Below the pieces are notes generated by a model. It was not told the DNA's origin. It saw only the letters and a program-made list of their open reading frames with translations, and searched no databases. Shown piece after piece: positions 1 to 9,588 of a stretch of DNA of 15,742 bases. Source of the stretch: JBDIBB01 sp039812685 (GTDB lineage Bacteria > Acidobacteriota > Vicinamibacteria > Vicinamibacterales > JAFNAJ01); NCBI GenBank assembly GCA_039812685.1, contig JBDIBB010000092.1, positions 1 through 15,742 of the forward strand. The letters are read 5' to 3'. Both the position numbers and the translations under genes were made by a program. Position 1 is the first letter of the stretch, and each line of letters starts with the position of its first letter.

Positions 1-688
1 CGGCGATCATCAGAATGATGGCGTTGAGCAGCTCCTGGCCTGAGCCTGAGAAGGCGTTGGAGATCGCGCCCGCGAAGATGGCGACGACCTCTCCCTCCCG
101 GCGCTCGAAGGGCACATCGCCGGTACAGCCTGGGTGAAACCGGTCGGTGTCGGCGCCCCACTCGATCTCGAGGATCCGGCCGGGCGGCGTCGCCGGCGGC
201 AGGATGCGCGCGCTCGGCGTGACGATGAGGCCGGCCAGCCGGCAGACGTGCTCGCGCCAGCGCCGCATCGGCTCGGCGAGCAGCAGCCGATCGGCCAGCG
301 CCTTGCGCGAGCCGGGGTGATCGACGACCGGCGCGTTCACCTCGAGCACGCCGAGCGCGCCGGACCGCCGCGCCGCGAGCATCCCCTCGCCGCCGAAGTT
401 GTGGTAGCGCTCGATCACCGCATCGGGGCCGAGGCGTTCGGCGAGCCGGCGCACGGCGCCCGCCCGCAGCAGCCGCAGGTGGGGCCGGCCGCCGGGGGCT
501 GCCACGCGATGCCAGGTGAGCGGGGCGGCGCCGGGCGGTGCCGCCGGGAAGCCGCCCGGGCCCTCGCCGGTGAGCACGTGGACCTCATGACCCAGGCGCG
601 CCAGGCCCTCGGCCACCGCGCGCACGTGCGTGGCGCCCCCCACGGTGCCGGGGATCACCTGGTCGAGCGCGCAGTAGAGCAGGCGCAT
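1..688 (-). CDS. GT4-type glycosyltransferase (partial, 3' end outside window)
   Basis: This reading frame starts at ATG 688 and is open to the left window edge, giving 229 visible residues and no stop. The visible part is the N-terminal Rossmann domain of a GT-B fold, GT4-like glycosyltransferase. It opens with MRLLYCALDQ and a glycine-rich loop (PGTVGGATHVRAVAEGL), then RLGHEVHVLTG, an LEVNAP segment near residue 114, and LIVTPSAR. The start of the donor-binding domain follows (IEWGADTDRFHP, then VVAIFAGAI). In this family the second half binds the nucleotide-sugar; here it is almost entirely missing. The ATG lies 3 bases after the stop of the upstream methyltransferase, so the two are almost certainly co-transcribed and probably translationally coupled. 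The sugar and acceptor cannot be told. Family assignment is confident; the exact role in a surface glycan pathway is inferred from the neighbours. Confidence 0.85.
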   Translation of the reverse strand, partial: MRLLYCALDQVIPGTVGGATHVRAVAEGLARLGHEVHVLTGEGPGGFPAAPPGAAPLTWHRVAAPGGRPHLRLLRAGAVRRLAERLGPDAVIERYHNFGGEGMLAARRSGALGVLEVNAPVVDHPGSRKALADRLLLAEPMRRWREHVCRLAGLIVTPSARILPPATPPGRILEIEWGADTDRFHPGCTGDVPFERREGEVVAIFAGAISNAFSGSGQELLNAIILMIA

Positions 689-691
689 GTG

Positions 692-1756
692 TCAGCGCGG
701 CGGGGCGGCTGGGGCGCCGTCCTTCACGAGCAGCGCGAAGAAGGGGCCGGACCGCACGCGCCCGAACAGCGCGAGGTCGATCATCATCAGCCGCGTGAGC
801 AACCGCAGTCCGTGATACGTGAGGCCGCGCCGCGCGATGTGTTCCTTGGCCCGTGCCCGCGCGGCGCGCACGTCCTCGTCAGCCGCTTCGCGCGGGCCGC
901 GTCCGTCGGCGGCCGCCGCGCGTGTCGTGAGCCGGTGCTCGACCAGCCGCATGAGGACGTTCTCCACGAACCCGCCGACCAGCGGCGTGTAGTAGCGGAT
1001 GCGGGCGATGCGGAAGCCACATTCGGCGGTCAGCCGCTCGAGATGCGGCACGTCGGCCACCGGGTTCACGTGGTCGGACTTGCGCAGCCGCTCGTGGCGC
1101 AGTTCCACCCAGCCGTGTCGATCGAGCCAGGACGCGAGCCTGTTGATGGCGCGCAGACCGAGCGCGAGACGCGAGTTCCTGCGCACGTGGGAGTAGACGA
1201 AGAGCGCGCCGCCGGGGACGAGCACGCGATTGGCCTCACGCAGCATCTCGCGCAGGGCGTCGATCGACAGGTGTTCGAACACGTCGAGCGACCACGCCTT
1301 GTCGAAGCTCGCGTCGGGCAGCGGGAGCCGGCGCAGGTCGCCGAGTACGAGGTCGTGTGAGGCCCGCGCTTCGTGCGCGAAGTAGGGGCTCACGTCCACG
1401 CCGACGAGCCAGGCGCCCGAGTCGCGGTTCCAGGACATCATCCGGCCGCTGCCGCACCCGAGATCGACCACGCGATCCGACGGGCGGGGATCGAGGAAGG
1501 CGCGGAGCATCGCGTTGCGGACGCCTGCCCCGAGCAGCGGCGGCGACACCCGCTCGTGGCGCGCGTCGGCGTGCAGCGCGGCATCGGTGTACTTCGTGGT
1601 CTCGCCAAACGCCTCCGACGGCCGCAGATCCAGGTAGTCGCCCGCGGCGTCGACCTCACGTCCGCAACCGGGACAGCAGAGGCGTGCCGCCTCCTCGCGC
1701 AGCGCGTGGTGGCAGTCGGGGCAGAGGACCAGGGCACGAAGGCGGGCGGAGATCAT
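692..1756 (-). CDS. SAM-dependent methyltransferase with N-terminal zinc ribbon
   Basis: A class I methyltransferase of 354 residues. Residues 12-31 hold a zinc-ribbon-like CPDC...CCPGC pair, as in Trm112-like N-termini. Then come the SAM-binding motif I VVDLGCGSG (96-104), the acidic strand GVDVSP, and the LPLPDASFDKAWSLDVFEHL stretch typical of Methyltransf_11 proteins, followed by a VLVPGG motif. A further C-terminal part of about 130 residues is not recognised and could set substrate specificity. The frame stays open upstream to 1933, but that extension would run into the preceding glycosyltransferase gene and is Arg/Pro-rich out-of-frame-looking sequence, so ATG 1756 was chosen, just ahead of the zinc ribbon. 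No strong ribosome binding site is visible. The gene sits between two glycosyltransferases, 67 bases after the first and 3 bases before the second. A role in methylating a glycan or a lipid-linked intermediate is inferred from that position only. Confidence 0.85.
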   Translation of the reverse strand: MISARLRALVLCPDCHHALREEAARLCCPGCGREVDAAGDYLDLRPSEAFGETTKYTDAALHADARHERVSPPLLGAGVRNAMLRAFLDPRPSDRVVDLGCGSGRMMSWNRDSGAWLVGVDVSPYFAHEARASHDLVLGDLRRLPLPDASFDKAWSLDVFEHLSIDALREMLREANRVLVPGGALFVYSHVRRNSRLALGLRAINRLASWLDRHGWVELRHERLRKSDHVNPVADVPHLERLTAECGFRIARIRYYTPLVGGFVENVLMRLVEHRLTTRAAAADGRGPREAADEDVRAARARAKEHIARRGLTYHGLRLLTRLMMIDLALFGRVRSGPFFALLVKDGAPAAPPR

Positions 1757-1823
1757 GGAGGGCGTGGGCGAGGGAGCCCGCGCTGGCCGCGCGGGCGTCG
1801 AAACCTGGAATTGTACCCCGGCG

Positions 1824-2993
1824 TCACGCGACCGCGTCGAAGAGCGTTTCCAGCCGCGCGGCGCGCGCATCCCAGGTGTACCGACCGGCCAGCGCGCGGG
1901 CCGCCTCGCCCAGCCTCCGCCGCATCGGCTCATCGTCGCGCAGGCGGGCCAGGGCGCCGGCCAGCGCGGCCGGATCGTCGGGCGGGACCAGCAGCGCCTC
2001 GCCTTCGCCGATCACCTCGCGGAAGGCAGGGAGATCGGAGGCGACGATGGGCCGGCCCGCCGCGAGGTACTCGAAGAGCTTCAGCGGCGAGGTGTAGGCG
2101 GAGGAGATGGTCGTTGCGCTGTTGGGCAGTGCGAGCGCGTGCGCGCGCCGCAGCCAGGCAGCGACCTCGCCCGGCGGCACCATGCCGGCGAAGGTCACCC
2201 GCGAGGCGAGCCCCAGCCGCATCGCCAGCGCCTGCACCCGGGCGAGGTCGGGCTCGCCGGGATGTCCGCCGACGATGGTGGCCGTCACCCCGTCGGTTCG
2301 GGCCAGCGCGTCGATCAGCGTGTCGACGCCCTTCCACGGGTAGAGGTGCCCGGCGTAGATCAGGTGCATGGGGCCGTCGCCGGAGGGCGGTTCGACGAAG
2401 GGGCCGGGTGGACGCGTGCCATCGGGCACGACCGCCAGGTGGCGGCGATCGCCGAGGGCCTCGCGCAGGTGGGTCGCGAGTGCGGCGGTGATCGTGACGT
2501 AGCCCTCGGCCGCGTGCCACACCAGACGCTCGCGGGCGGCCAGCCGGCGCTGCTTCCGTGGCGAGGCGGCGTGGCCCGTCGACAGCAGCGACCCCATGGC
2601 CGCGGCGACGACCGCCGCGTGCCCGTGCGATTCGTAGACGACGGGGGGACGCAGTGTACGCGGCATCCGCAGCAGTGCCGCCGCCACGCCGAGATCGCGT
2701 GTGAAGAGGAGATCGGCGTCGCGGCGCGACGCGCGTTCCAGCGACCAGGCCAGGTACGCCGCGCGGCGCAGCGCGGCCGGTCCGCGCACCGAGATCGGCT
2801 GCACGTGCAGTCGCGCGGCCGGCGCCGCGCCGTAGAAGAGGAACGGGTCGCGCGGCGGGGCGTGGGCGTCGGCTCGCACGACCAGCGCGACCTCATGACC
2901 CCGGCACGCGAGCGCGTGGCAGGTCTCGAAGGTCTGGATGCCGTTGGCCCGCTCGATCGGGAAACGGGTGTCGGCGAGGTAGAGGATGCGCAT
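1824..2993 (-). CDS. GT4-type glycosyltransferase
   Basis: A complete 389-residue GT-B fold glycosyltransferase. The N-terminal acceptor domain begins MRILYLADTRFPIERANGIQ, with a Gly-containing nucleotide loop, and includes RGHEVALVVRAD and a VVYESHGH segment at 118-125. The C-terminal donor domain starts near residue 208 and shows YAGHLYPWKGVDTLIDAL (213-230, with the family Lys221), VTFAGMVPPGEV, and SPLKLFEYLAAGRPIVASDLP (302-322). The last of these is the GT4 nucleotide-sugar region, with Lys305 and Glu308. No signal peptide or membrane span is seen, so it should act in the cytoplasm or at the inner membrane face on a lipid-linked acceptor. It follows the GT-C gene by 55 bases and precedes the methyltransferase by 67 bases on the same strand. 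The sugar donor is unknown. Family confidence is high; membership of a polysaccharide operon is inference. Confidence 0.9.
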   Translation of the reverse strand: MRILYLADTRFPIERANGIQTFETCHALACRGHEVALVVRADAHAPPRDPFLFYGAAPAARLHVQPISVRGPAALRRAAYLAWSLERASRRDADLLFTRDLGVAAALLRMPRTLRPPVVYESHGHAAVVAAAMGSLLSTGHAASPRKQRRLAARERLVWHAAEGYVTITAALATHLREALGDRRHLAVVPDGTRPPGPFVEPPSGDGPMHLIYAGHLYPWKGVDTLIDALARTDGVTATIVGGHPGEPDLARVQALAMRLGLASRVTFAGMVPPGEVAAWLRRAHALALPNSATTISSAYTSPLKLFEYLAAGRPIVASDLPAFREVIGEGEALLVPPDDPAALAGALARLRDDEPMRRRLGEAARALAGRYTWDARAARLETLFDAVA

Positions 2994-3048
2994 GGGCGGA
3001 GTGGTCGGGCCTCGCGCGGCTGGCGTGCGGCCTGCGGGCGGGCGGCCG

Positions 3049-4431
3049 CTACGGCTCCTTCCGCCGGTAGAACGATTCGCGATCGAACAAGTAGCGGTAC
3101 GCCAGCCCGGGCGCCTGGCGCGGCAGCGCGACGAAGCTCGTGTAGGCGTTGCGCGCGGGCTCCATGCGCTGGCGGTCCATCAGCCCGGCCCCGAACTGCA
3201 CCATGAGGCCGAGGTTCCACCAGATGCCGGCCGCGCAGGCCAGGCCCAGCGCCGTGCGTGCCGGCCGGGAGCGCGCGGCCTCGGACAGCGCCGCCAGCCC
3301 GACCACCAGCAGCGCCGTAAGGGCCACGAAGCGGCGCTGGCCGAACGCGCCGGCCACGGTCCACGACTCGACGCTGCCGGCGACGTAGGCCTGCAGCGCG
3401 ATCATCACGAGGGCGCAGAGGGCGAAGCGGCGCCGATCGCTGACGGCCTCGCGGGTTCGGCCCCCGGCCAGCGCCAGCCAGGCGAGGCCGGCCAGGGCGA
3501 GGGCGGCCAGCGGGGTCCACACGAGGAAGCCGTGGGCGGGCGAGGCGAGCACCTCGATGAGGTGCGGCGCCGTCCAGTCCATCTTGCGGCGGACCAGGCG
3601 CGAGGGACCGGGATAGCCGTTGAGCGCCTGATAGGCGGCCAACTGCGGCAGCAGGCCCAGCGCGAGCGCGACGCCTGCCGTGGCGGCCGCCCGCAGCGTC
3701 TGCCGCGCGTCGCGGCCGTGGCGCAGCCACACCTGCTCGCGCAGCGTGAGCGCCAGGTCGAGCGCCGGTCCGGCGGCGAACAACGCGTCCTGTTCGCGGA
3801 CCATTGCCATCAGCGCGCCGGCGAGCCCGAGTGCCACGGCGCCGCGAAACGACCAGCGGCGCCGCGCGCGCCACCAGACCCAGACGAACAGCGCGACGGC
3901 GAACGCCGAGCAGGCGTGCGACATCGGCGGCGCAATCAGCATGTAGAAGAGCAGCGGTGTGCCGAACCAGACCGCGAAGGCGGCGCCCGGTCCCCGGCCC
4001 GTCAGTTCGCGCGCCAGTGGCACGGCGAGCAGCAGCGCGAGCAGCCCGTAAACCGCCGACCCGTAGGCGACGGCGGCGACGTACGGCCACGAGTCGCCGT
4101 CGCGCACGCCGCCGGCCAGCGCCACGCCGGCGTCGGCCACGGCGTAGAACGGGCTCCAGAGCAGCGCGCAGCCGATCGTGCCGAAGTTGATGCGCCGCCC
4201 CGTCTCGGTGGTGCGCTCGAGGAACGTCTCGTGGAACCCGGCGTCGGCGGCGATGCCCCGATCGTAGAAACGCTGGTAGTCGTTCTCGAACGACACGTCG
4301 CCGTCGAACCACAGCGAGCGCAGGTACGCGAAGTACTGCACCTCGTCGGAGGCGTAGATGCGCGGGGTGACGGCCGGCAGGGTGAGCGCGAACGCCACGA
4401 CGAGCCACCAGGAGCCGCGCGCGCCGTTCAT
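3049..4431 (-). CDS. Multi-pass GT-C / GT39-like glycosyltransferase
   Basis: A 460-residue polytopic membrane protein with roughly ten hydrophobic segments. The first is at about residues 8-22. It is followed by PRIYASDEVQYFAYL, whose acidic pair D29-E30 occupies the place of the catalytic Asp in the first periplasmic loop of GT-C (PMT/ArnT-like) enzymes. Later come LASPAHGFLVWTPLAALAL (295-313) and GAFGQRRFVALTALL (361-375), both typical of bacterial GT39-like proteins that transfer sugars from polyprenyl-phosphate donors outside the cytoplasm. The ATG (4431-4429) overlaps the TGA of the CPBP gene as ATGA, which fixes the start and implies translational coupling; the longer open frame upstream is spurious. 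The protein ends in a basic tail (YRRKEP). Donor and acceptor are unknown. It could modify a lipid-linked glycan or a protein. Confidence 0.85.
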   Translation of the reverse strand: MNGARGSWWLVVAFALTLPAVTPRIYASDEVQYFAYLRSLWFDGDVSFENDYQRFYDRGIAADAGFHETFLERTTETGRRINFGTIGCALLWSPFYAVADAGVALAGGVRDGDSWPYVAAVAYGSAVYGLLALLLAVPLARELTGRGPGAAFAVWFGTPLLFYMLIAPPMSHACSAFAVALFVWVWWRARRRWSFRGAVALGLAGALMAMVREQDALFAAGPALDLALTLREQVWLRHGRDARQTLRAAATAGVALALGLLPQLAAYQALNGYPGPSRLVRRKMDWTAPHLIEVLASPAHGFLVWTPLAALALAGLAWLALAGGRTREAVSDRRRFALCALVMIALQAYVAGSVESWTVAGAFGQRRFVALTALLVVGLAALSEAARSRPARTALGLACAAGIWWNLGLMVQFGAGLMDRQRMEPARNAYTSFVALPRQAPGLAYRYLFDRESFYRRKEP

Positions 4432-5258
4432 GACACGAGGGCCTGCCGCAGCACTTCCAGCAGGTTGAACAGCGCGTGGGAGACCATGGGCGCCACGAGG
4501 CTGCCGCGCCGCAGGTAGATCGCGCCCCACGTCAGCCCGAGCAGCGCCGTGAGGACGACCGCGTCGTAGCCCTGCACCAGGTGGCCGAGACCGAACGCCA
4601 GGCTGAAGAGCCACAGTCCGAGGGCGGCGCCGCCCAGGTGCTGGCGGAACCGGTGCAGGATGAAGGCGCGCTGGACCTCCTCGCGCACGCCGCCGGCCAG
4701 CACCACCACGACGGCGAAGACCACGAGGTTCGATCGATCGCGGAGCAGCGGCGCGAACGGGTTGTCGGCGACGTTGTGCAGCCAGGGCGCGGCCCGTTGC
4801 AGCGCCAGCGCGAGCAGCGCCACGCCCAGGGCGATGGGCAGGGCGAGGGTGAGGCCGGCCAGCGCCTCCCCGCGCACGCGGCGCGCGCCGAGGAGCACCC
4901 GGCGCGGCGACTCGCCGCGGGATCGCAGGAACAGCAGCGCCAGCGTCACGACGATGAGCGTGTCGGTCAGCGAGAGGACGGCGATGTAGCGCAGCGAGAG
5001 GCCGCCGTCGCCCGCAAAGGGGCGCCACCCCAGTCCCTGCAGCAGCAGCGCGAGCAGCAACTGCGACGGGACGCCCGAGCAGAAGAACACCTCGAGCGCC
5101 GACGCCGTCCGGTCGCGCAGGCGTGGCGTGGCGCTCCCGGCGGCGGGGGCAAGCGGGGGTATCGCACCGGGGAGCGAAACGCCTGGCTCGGCCGGCGGGG
5201 TCTCGCCGAGGGTGGCGGGCGCGTCGTGCACCGGGCGACTGTAGCATCCGGACGGCAT
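4428..5258 (-). CDS. CPBP family (Abi/CAAX-type) intramembrane protease homologue
   Basis: A 276-residue membrane protein with all three signature motifs of the CPBP/Abi family (PF02517): EEVQR at 193-197 inside a REEVQRAF segment, FGLGH at 222-226, and HALFN at 261-265. In the family these Glu and His residues form the intramembrane metalloprotease active site. A Pro/Ala-rich N-terminal stretch of about 50 residues precedes the first membrane segment, and several hydrophobic helices follow. ATG 5258 gives 276 residues; GTG 5231 (codon 10) would give 267, and neither has a clear ribosome binding site. The frame stays open far upstream across the divergent regulator gene, but that part is not real. 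As first gene of the leftward operon, overlapping the GT-C gene by 4 bases, it may process or protect something in the glycan pathway. The substrate is unknown. Confidence 0.88.
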   Translation of the reverse strand: MPSGCYSRPVHDAPATLGETPPAEPGVSLPGAIPPLAPAAGSATPRLRDRTASALEVFFCSGVPSQLLLALLLQGLGWRPFAGDGGLSLRYIAVLSLTDTLIVVTLALLFLRSRGESPRRVLLGARRVRGEALAGLTLALPIALGVALLALALQRAAPWLHNVADNPFAPLLRDRSNLVVFAVVVVLAGGVREEVQRAFILHRFRQHLGGAALGLWLFSLAFGLGHLVQGYDAVVLTALLGLTWGAIYLRRGSLVAPMVSHALFNLLEVLRQALVS

Positions 5259-5417
5259 GGCCGCGACAGGATCCCGGCGGGCGCGTGGCCGGTCGGCTCG
5301 TTGTAGACTGAGGGCCGGCTCCCTCCCGCGCCCGCAGCGCACGCAGCCCGGCGGCTCCCCGGCGGGGCGCGGTCCGGGCGGCCCGGACGCGGCCCGAGTG
5401 CGCTGCCGCATCACGTC

Positions 5418-6887
<1,470 letters not shown>

Positions 6888-6956
6888 GCGATGGTTCCGG
6901 CCACGGTTCCCGCGCGCCCGTCCAGCCCGCGCCGTCCCGCGCGCCGCGGCTGATCC

Positions 6957-8795
6957 GTGATGCGTCTCAGCCTCAGGACCAAGCAGGTGGCGGGCGTGAC
7001 CGCCATCGTCGCGTTGTCGATGGTGGCCGTCAACGCGCTCTACCTGGCGCGCATCGCCCGCATCAGCCTCGAGGAGAGCCAGTCACGCGGGGAGCTCCTC
7101 GCGCGAACCGTGTACCAGACCGCCACGGTCCTGACCGGCTCCCAGGCGACGGCCGAGGCGCTGCGGGAGAACGAGGCCGTGCGCGTGCTGGTGGAATCGG
7201 GGATGGCGTTCTCCGAGAACGTCACCTACGTCGCCATCACCGATGCCGGCGGCCGGGCCATCGTCCACAGCTCGCCGGTGCTGGCCGGAGAGCTCGTGCC
7301 GCCCGCCGAGGAACTGGCGACGGTGATCGCCGGCGGCCTGCTGGCGCACCTGCGCGCGATCTACTCGGACCGCACCTTCGAGGTGCGCGAACGGCTGGTC
7401 GCCGGCGAGGGCGGCGCCACGCGCGAGTTCGGCGCGATCCGCGTGGGCCTGTCGATGCTGCTCGTGCGCGAGAACCTGCGCGAGGCGATGGCGCCCACAC
7501 TCGGCACGCTGCTGGGCGCGGTGCTGATCGCGCTGGTGGTGGCCACCGGGTTCGCGCAGTGGCTGCTGCGGCCCATCCACGTGCTGCACAGCGGCCTCGC
7601 GCGGCTTGGGCGCGGTGAGATGGGCGTGAAGCTCGACCTGCCGGGCGGTGACGAGTTCGGCGATCTCGGCGCGTCCTTCAACACGCTGAGCGCGGAACTC
7701 TCGGCGGCGCGCACCTCGCTCGCCGACCATCCCGCGCGCCTCGAGTCGGTGGTCGATCGCCTCGAGGACGCCGTCGCCATCGTCGGGCCCGCCGGCGAGG
7801 TGATGTTCGCCAACCGCAGCATGCGGCACGTGCTCGGGGCCGATGACACGCCGCAGTTGCCTGCCGATCACCCGCTGGCGCCGGTGCTGGCCCGTGCCAC
7901 CGCGGGCCACGCGTCGATCGGGCCGGTGATGGTGTCCCTGCCAGGATCCGAAGGCCGGCCCGCCGCGTACCAGGTGTACGCGCATCCGATCGCCGACCGG
8001 AAGGGGCGTCACATCGGCGCCATGCTCTCGGCGCGCAACGTCGCCTATCTCTCCGAGGTGCAGTCGACGATCCGCTACTCGCGCAAGCTCGCGGCGCTGA
8101 ACCGCCTGCTCGCCGGCGTGGCGCACGAGGTGAAGAACCCGCTGAACGCGATGACCATTCATCTCGAACTGCTCAAGCAGAAGCTCGCGGGCCGCCGCCG
8201 GCGTGACGATGCGACGGCGGTCGAGCCGCCGGTCCCGCCCTTCGATGTGGCCGGCGTGATGAAGCACGTCACGATCATCTCCGATGAGATCCGCCGGCTC
8301 GACACCGCCGTGCAGGGGTTCCTGAAGTTCAGCCGTCCCGAAGAGCTGGCGCTCGCCAACGTGGGGCTCTGGGGTGTGTGTGACGATGTGGCGCGGGTGG
8401 TGGGGGCCGAGGCACAGGCCGCCGGCGTGAAGATCGAGAACGCGTGCCCGCCGGACCTGCCCGACGTCTACGCCGATCAGGCGCTGCTGCGGCAGGCGGT
8501 GCTCAACCTGGCGCTCAACGCCGTGCAGGCCATGCCCGAGGGCGGCACGCTGCGCTTCGATGGCCGCCGCGGCGCCGGGCGCACGGTCGAATTGAGTGTT
8601 AGCGACACCGGCACCGGCATCCCCCCCGATGCGCTGGCGAGGATCTTCGATCTCTACTTCACGACGCGGGCGGGCGGCACCGGGCTCGGCCTGTCGATGG
8701 TCTATCGCACCGTGCACCTGCACGACGGGACGATCGAGGTGGAGTCGACGCCGGGCCGCGGCGCGGCATTTAGGGTACAGTTGCCTCAGGCATGA
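6957..8795 (+). CDS. Membrane sensor histidine kinase (NtrB-like, HAMP-PAS)
   Basis: A 612-residue sensor kinase, numbered from GTG 6957; the adjacent ATG 6960 is an equally good start. It has a first membrane helix (about 10-30), an extracytoplasmic sensor of about 150 residues, a second helix (about 181-203), a HAMP linker (GDEFGDLGASFNTLS near 231-245) and a PAS domain (about 262-365). The HisKA domain follows, with H390 in GVAHEVKNPLNAM, then a HATPase_c domain with N517/N521, DTGTGIP (550-556), IFDLYFTT and GGTGLGLSM (573-581). It should autophosphorylate on H390 and pass the phosphate to D69 of the preceding regulator; the pairing rests on adjacency. The HisKA hairpin carries a basic and proline-containing insert (about 411-431). 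The stop overlaps an ATG at 8792 as ATGA, linking it to the lipoprotein gene. The ligand is unknown. Confidence 0.94.
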   Translation: MMRLSLRTKQVAGVTAIVALSMVAVNALYLARIARISLEESQSRGELLARTVYQTATVLTGSQATAEALRENEAVRVLVESGMAFSENVTYVAITDAGGRAIVHSSPVLAGELVPPAEELATVIAGGLLAHLRAIYSDRTFEVRERLVAGEGGATREFGAIRVGLSMLLVRENLREAMAPTLGTLLGAVLIALVVATGFAQWLLRPIHVLHSGLARLGRGEMGVKLDLPGGDEFGDLGASFNTLSAELSAARTSLADHPARLESVVDRLEDAVAIVGPAGEVMFANRSMRHVLGADDTPQLPADHPLAPVLARATAGHASIGPVMVSLPGSEGRPAAYQVYAHPIADRKGRHIGAMLSARNVAYLSEVQSTIRYSRKLAALNRLLAGVAHEVKNPLNAMTIHLELLKQKLAGRRRRDDATAVEPPVPPFDVAGVMKHVTIISDEIRRLDTAVQGFLKFSRPEELALANVGLWGVCDDVARVVGAEAQAAGVKIENACPPDLPDVYADQALLRQAVLNLALNAVQAMPEGGTLRFDGRRGAGRTVELSVSDTGTGIPPDALARIFDLYFTTRAGGTGLGLSMVYRTVHLHDGTIEVESTPGRGAAFRVQLPQA

Positions 8796-8866
8796 GTCGG
8801 GATCCGGCGGCGCGCGGCCTGAATTCATCGGGGGCATCGCCGCAGGGCCCGGACCGTCATCCGGCC

Positions 8867-9436
8867 ATGTCGCACGCGCGCGTGACGCTCCTGGTGCTGC
8901 TGTTCGCGGCTCTCGCCGTGGCGGGCTGCGTGCGCCCGCGGCCCCAGGCGGCGCCGGCGCCGCCGCCGCTCGAGGTGCCTGCGGTGCCACCGCACGTGAT
9001 TGCGGCGCTGCCCGATGCCCCGGAAGACGAGAACGACGTGGTGCCGCCCGGACCGGCGCCGAGACGGGTGACGCGGCCGGCACGTCCGCGCCCGCGTCCG
9101 GCGCCAGTGGAGGCGGCGAAGGAACCTGCCACGCAGCCGCTCCCCGAGCCGGCGGAGCCGGCGCGGTCGGCTGACCCGGCGCCGGTGCTGCGCACGCCGG
9201 AGACCGCCGACGATTCGGAGGCGGTCCGCCGCGTGCGCGACGCGTTGTCGCGTGCCAGCGGTCAGCTCGCCCGGGTCAACGCCGCCGCGCTCGGCGCCGA
9301 TGCGCGGGCGCAGTACGACACCGCGCGCCGCTTCATCGATCAGGCCGAGGGCGCGCTGCTCGTCCGCAACTACATGTTCGCCTCGTACCTGGCCGACAAG
9401 GCCGAGACGCTGGCGCGAGGGCTGGCTGGGCGTTGA
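8867..9436 (+). CDS. Small Pro/Ala-rich lipoprotein with C-terminal helical domain
   Basis: From ATG 8867 the product is 189 residues. It starts with a short lipoprotein signal (MSHARV, hydrophobic core, lipobox VAGC with C21). The residue after the cysteine is not Asp, consistent with the outer membrane by the E. coli rule. A low-complexity Pro/Arg/Ala linker covers about 22-112. A helical domain covers about 116-189 (DALSRASGQLARVNAAALGA, later AQYDTARRFIDQAEGALLVR and ASYLADKAETLARGL), resembling DUF4398-type lipoprotein domains. An in-frame ATG at 8792 overlaps the kinase stop (ATGA) and would add 25 hydrophilic residues before the signal. I prefer 8867 because the signal peptide then begins at the N-terminus, but coupling from 8792 is possible. 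Its function is not known. Position after the two-component pair suggests a periplasmic partner or an envelope component regulated with them. Confidence 0.8.
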   Translation: MSHARVTLLVLLFAALAVAGCVRPRPQAAPAPPPLEVPAVPPHVIAALPDAPEDENDVVPPGPAPRRVTRPARPRPRPAPVEAAKEPATQPLPEPAEPARSADPAPVLRTPETADDSEAVRRVRDALSRASGQLARVNAAALGADARAQYDTARRFIDQAEGALLVRNYMFASYLADKAETLARGLAGR

Positions 9437-9441
9437 GTCGT

Positions 9442-9460
9442 CGCCGGCCTCGCGCCGGCG
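9442..9460 (+). terminator. GC hairpin after the lipoprotein gene
   Basis: A perfect 7-bp inverted repeat, CGCCGGC and GCCGGCG, around a 5-base loop begins 5 bases after the lipoprotein stop. There is no T-run after it, so it is only a candidate terminator or 3'-end stabiliser for the regulator-kinase-lipoprotein operon. Confidence 0.45.
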
Positions 9461-9556
9461 CGTCCCGTCAATTGCCCGGTCCGGCTTTCCACACCCCAGC
9501 CGGCCGTCAAGCCGCTGATCCGGTTCGGGTTGCGGAAACCGTCCACAGGCCGCCAT

Positions 9557-9572
9557 CGCCAACATCTAGGGT
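9557..9572 (+). promoter_or_regulatory. Candidate NrdR box 1
   Basis: The 16-base site has the core CAACATCTAG at 9560-9569. It matches the NrdR-box core (C-W-A-T-A-T-A-T-W-G) at 8 of 10 positions; the outer bases match poorly. The main support is that a second such site lies exactly 32 bp downstream, the usual three-helical-turn arrangement of paired NrdR boxes. Confidence 0.6.
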
Positions 9573-9588
9573 GTTTGAGGAACATCGA

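Noticed and set aside
134..1360. Plus-strand frame of 408 codons
   Set aside because: It is antisense to the partial glycosyltransferase and the methyltransferase, both of which carry clear motifs. Similar shadows at 1755-3206, 2986-4518 and on the minus strand at 7083-9083 were rejected for the same reason.
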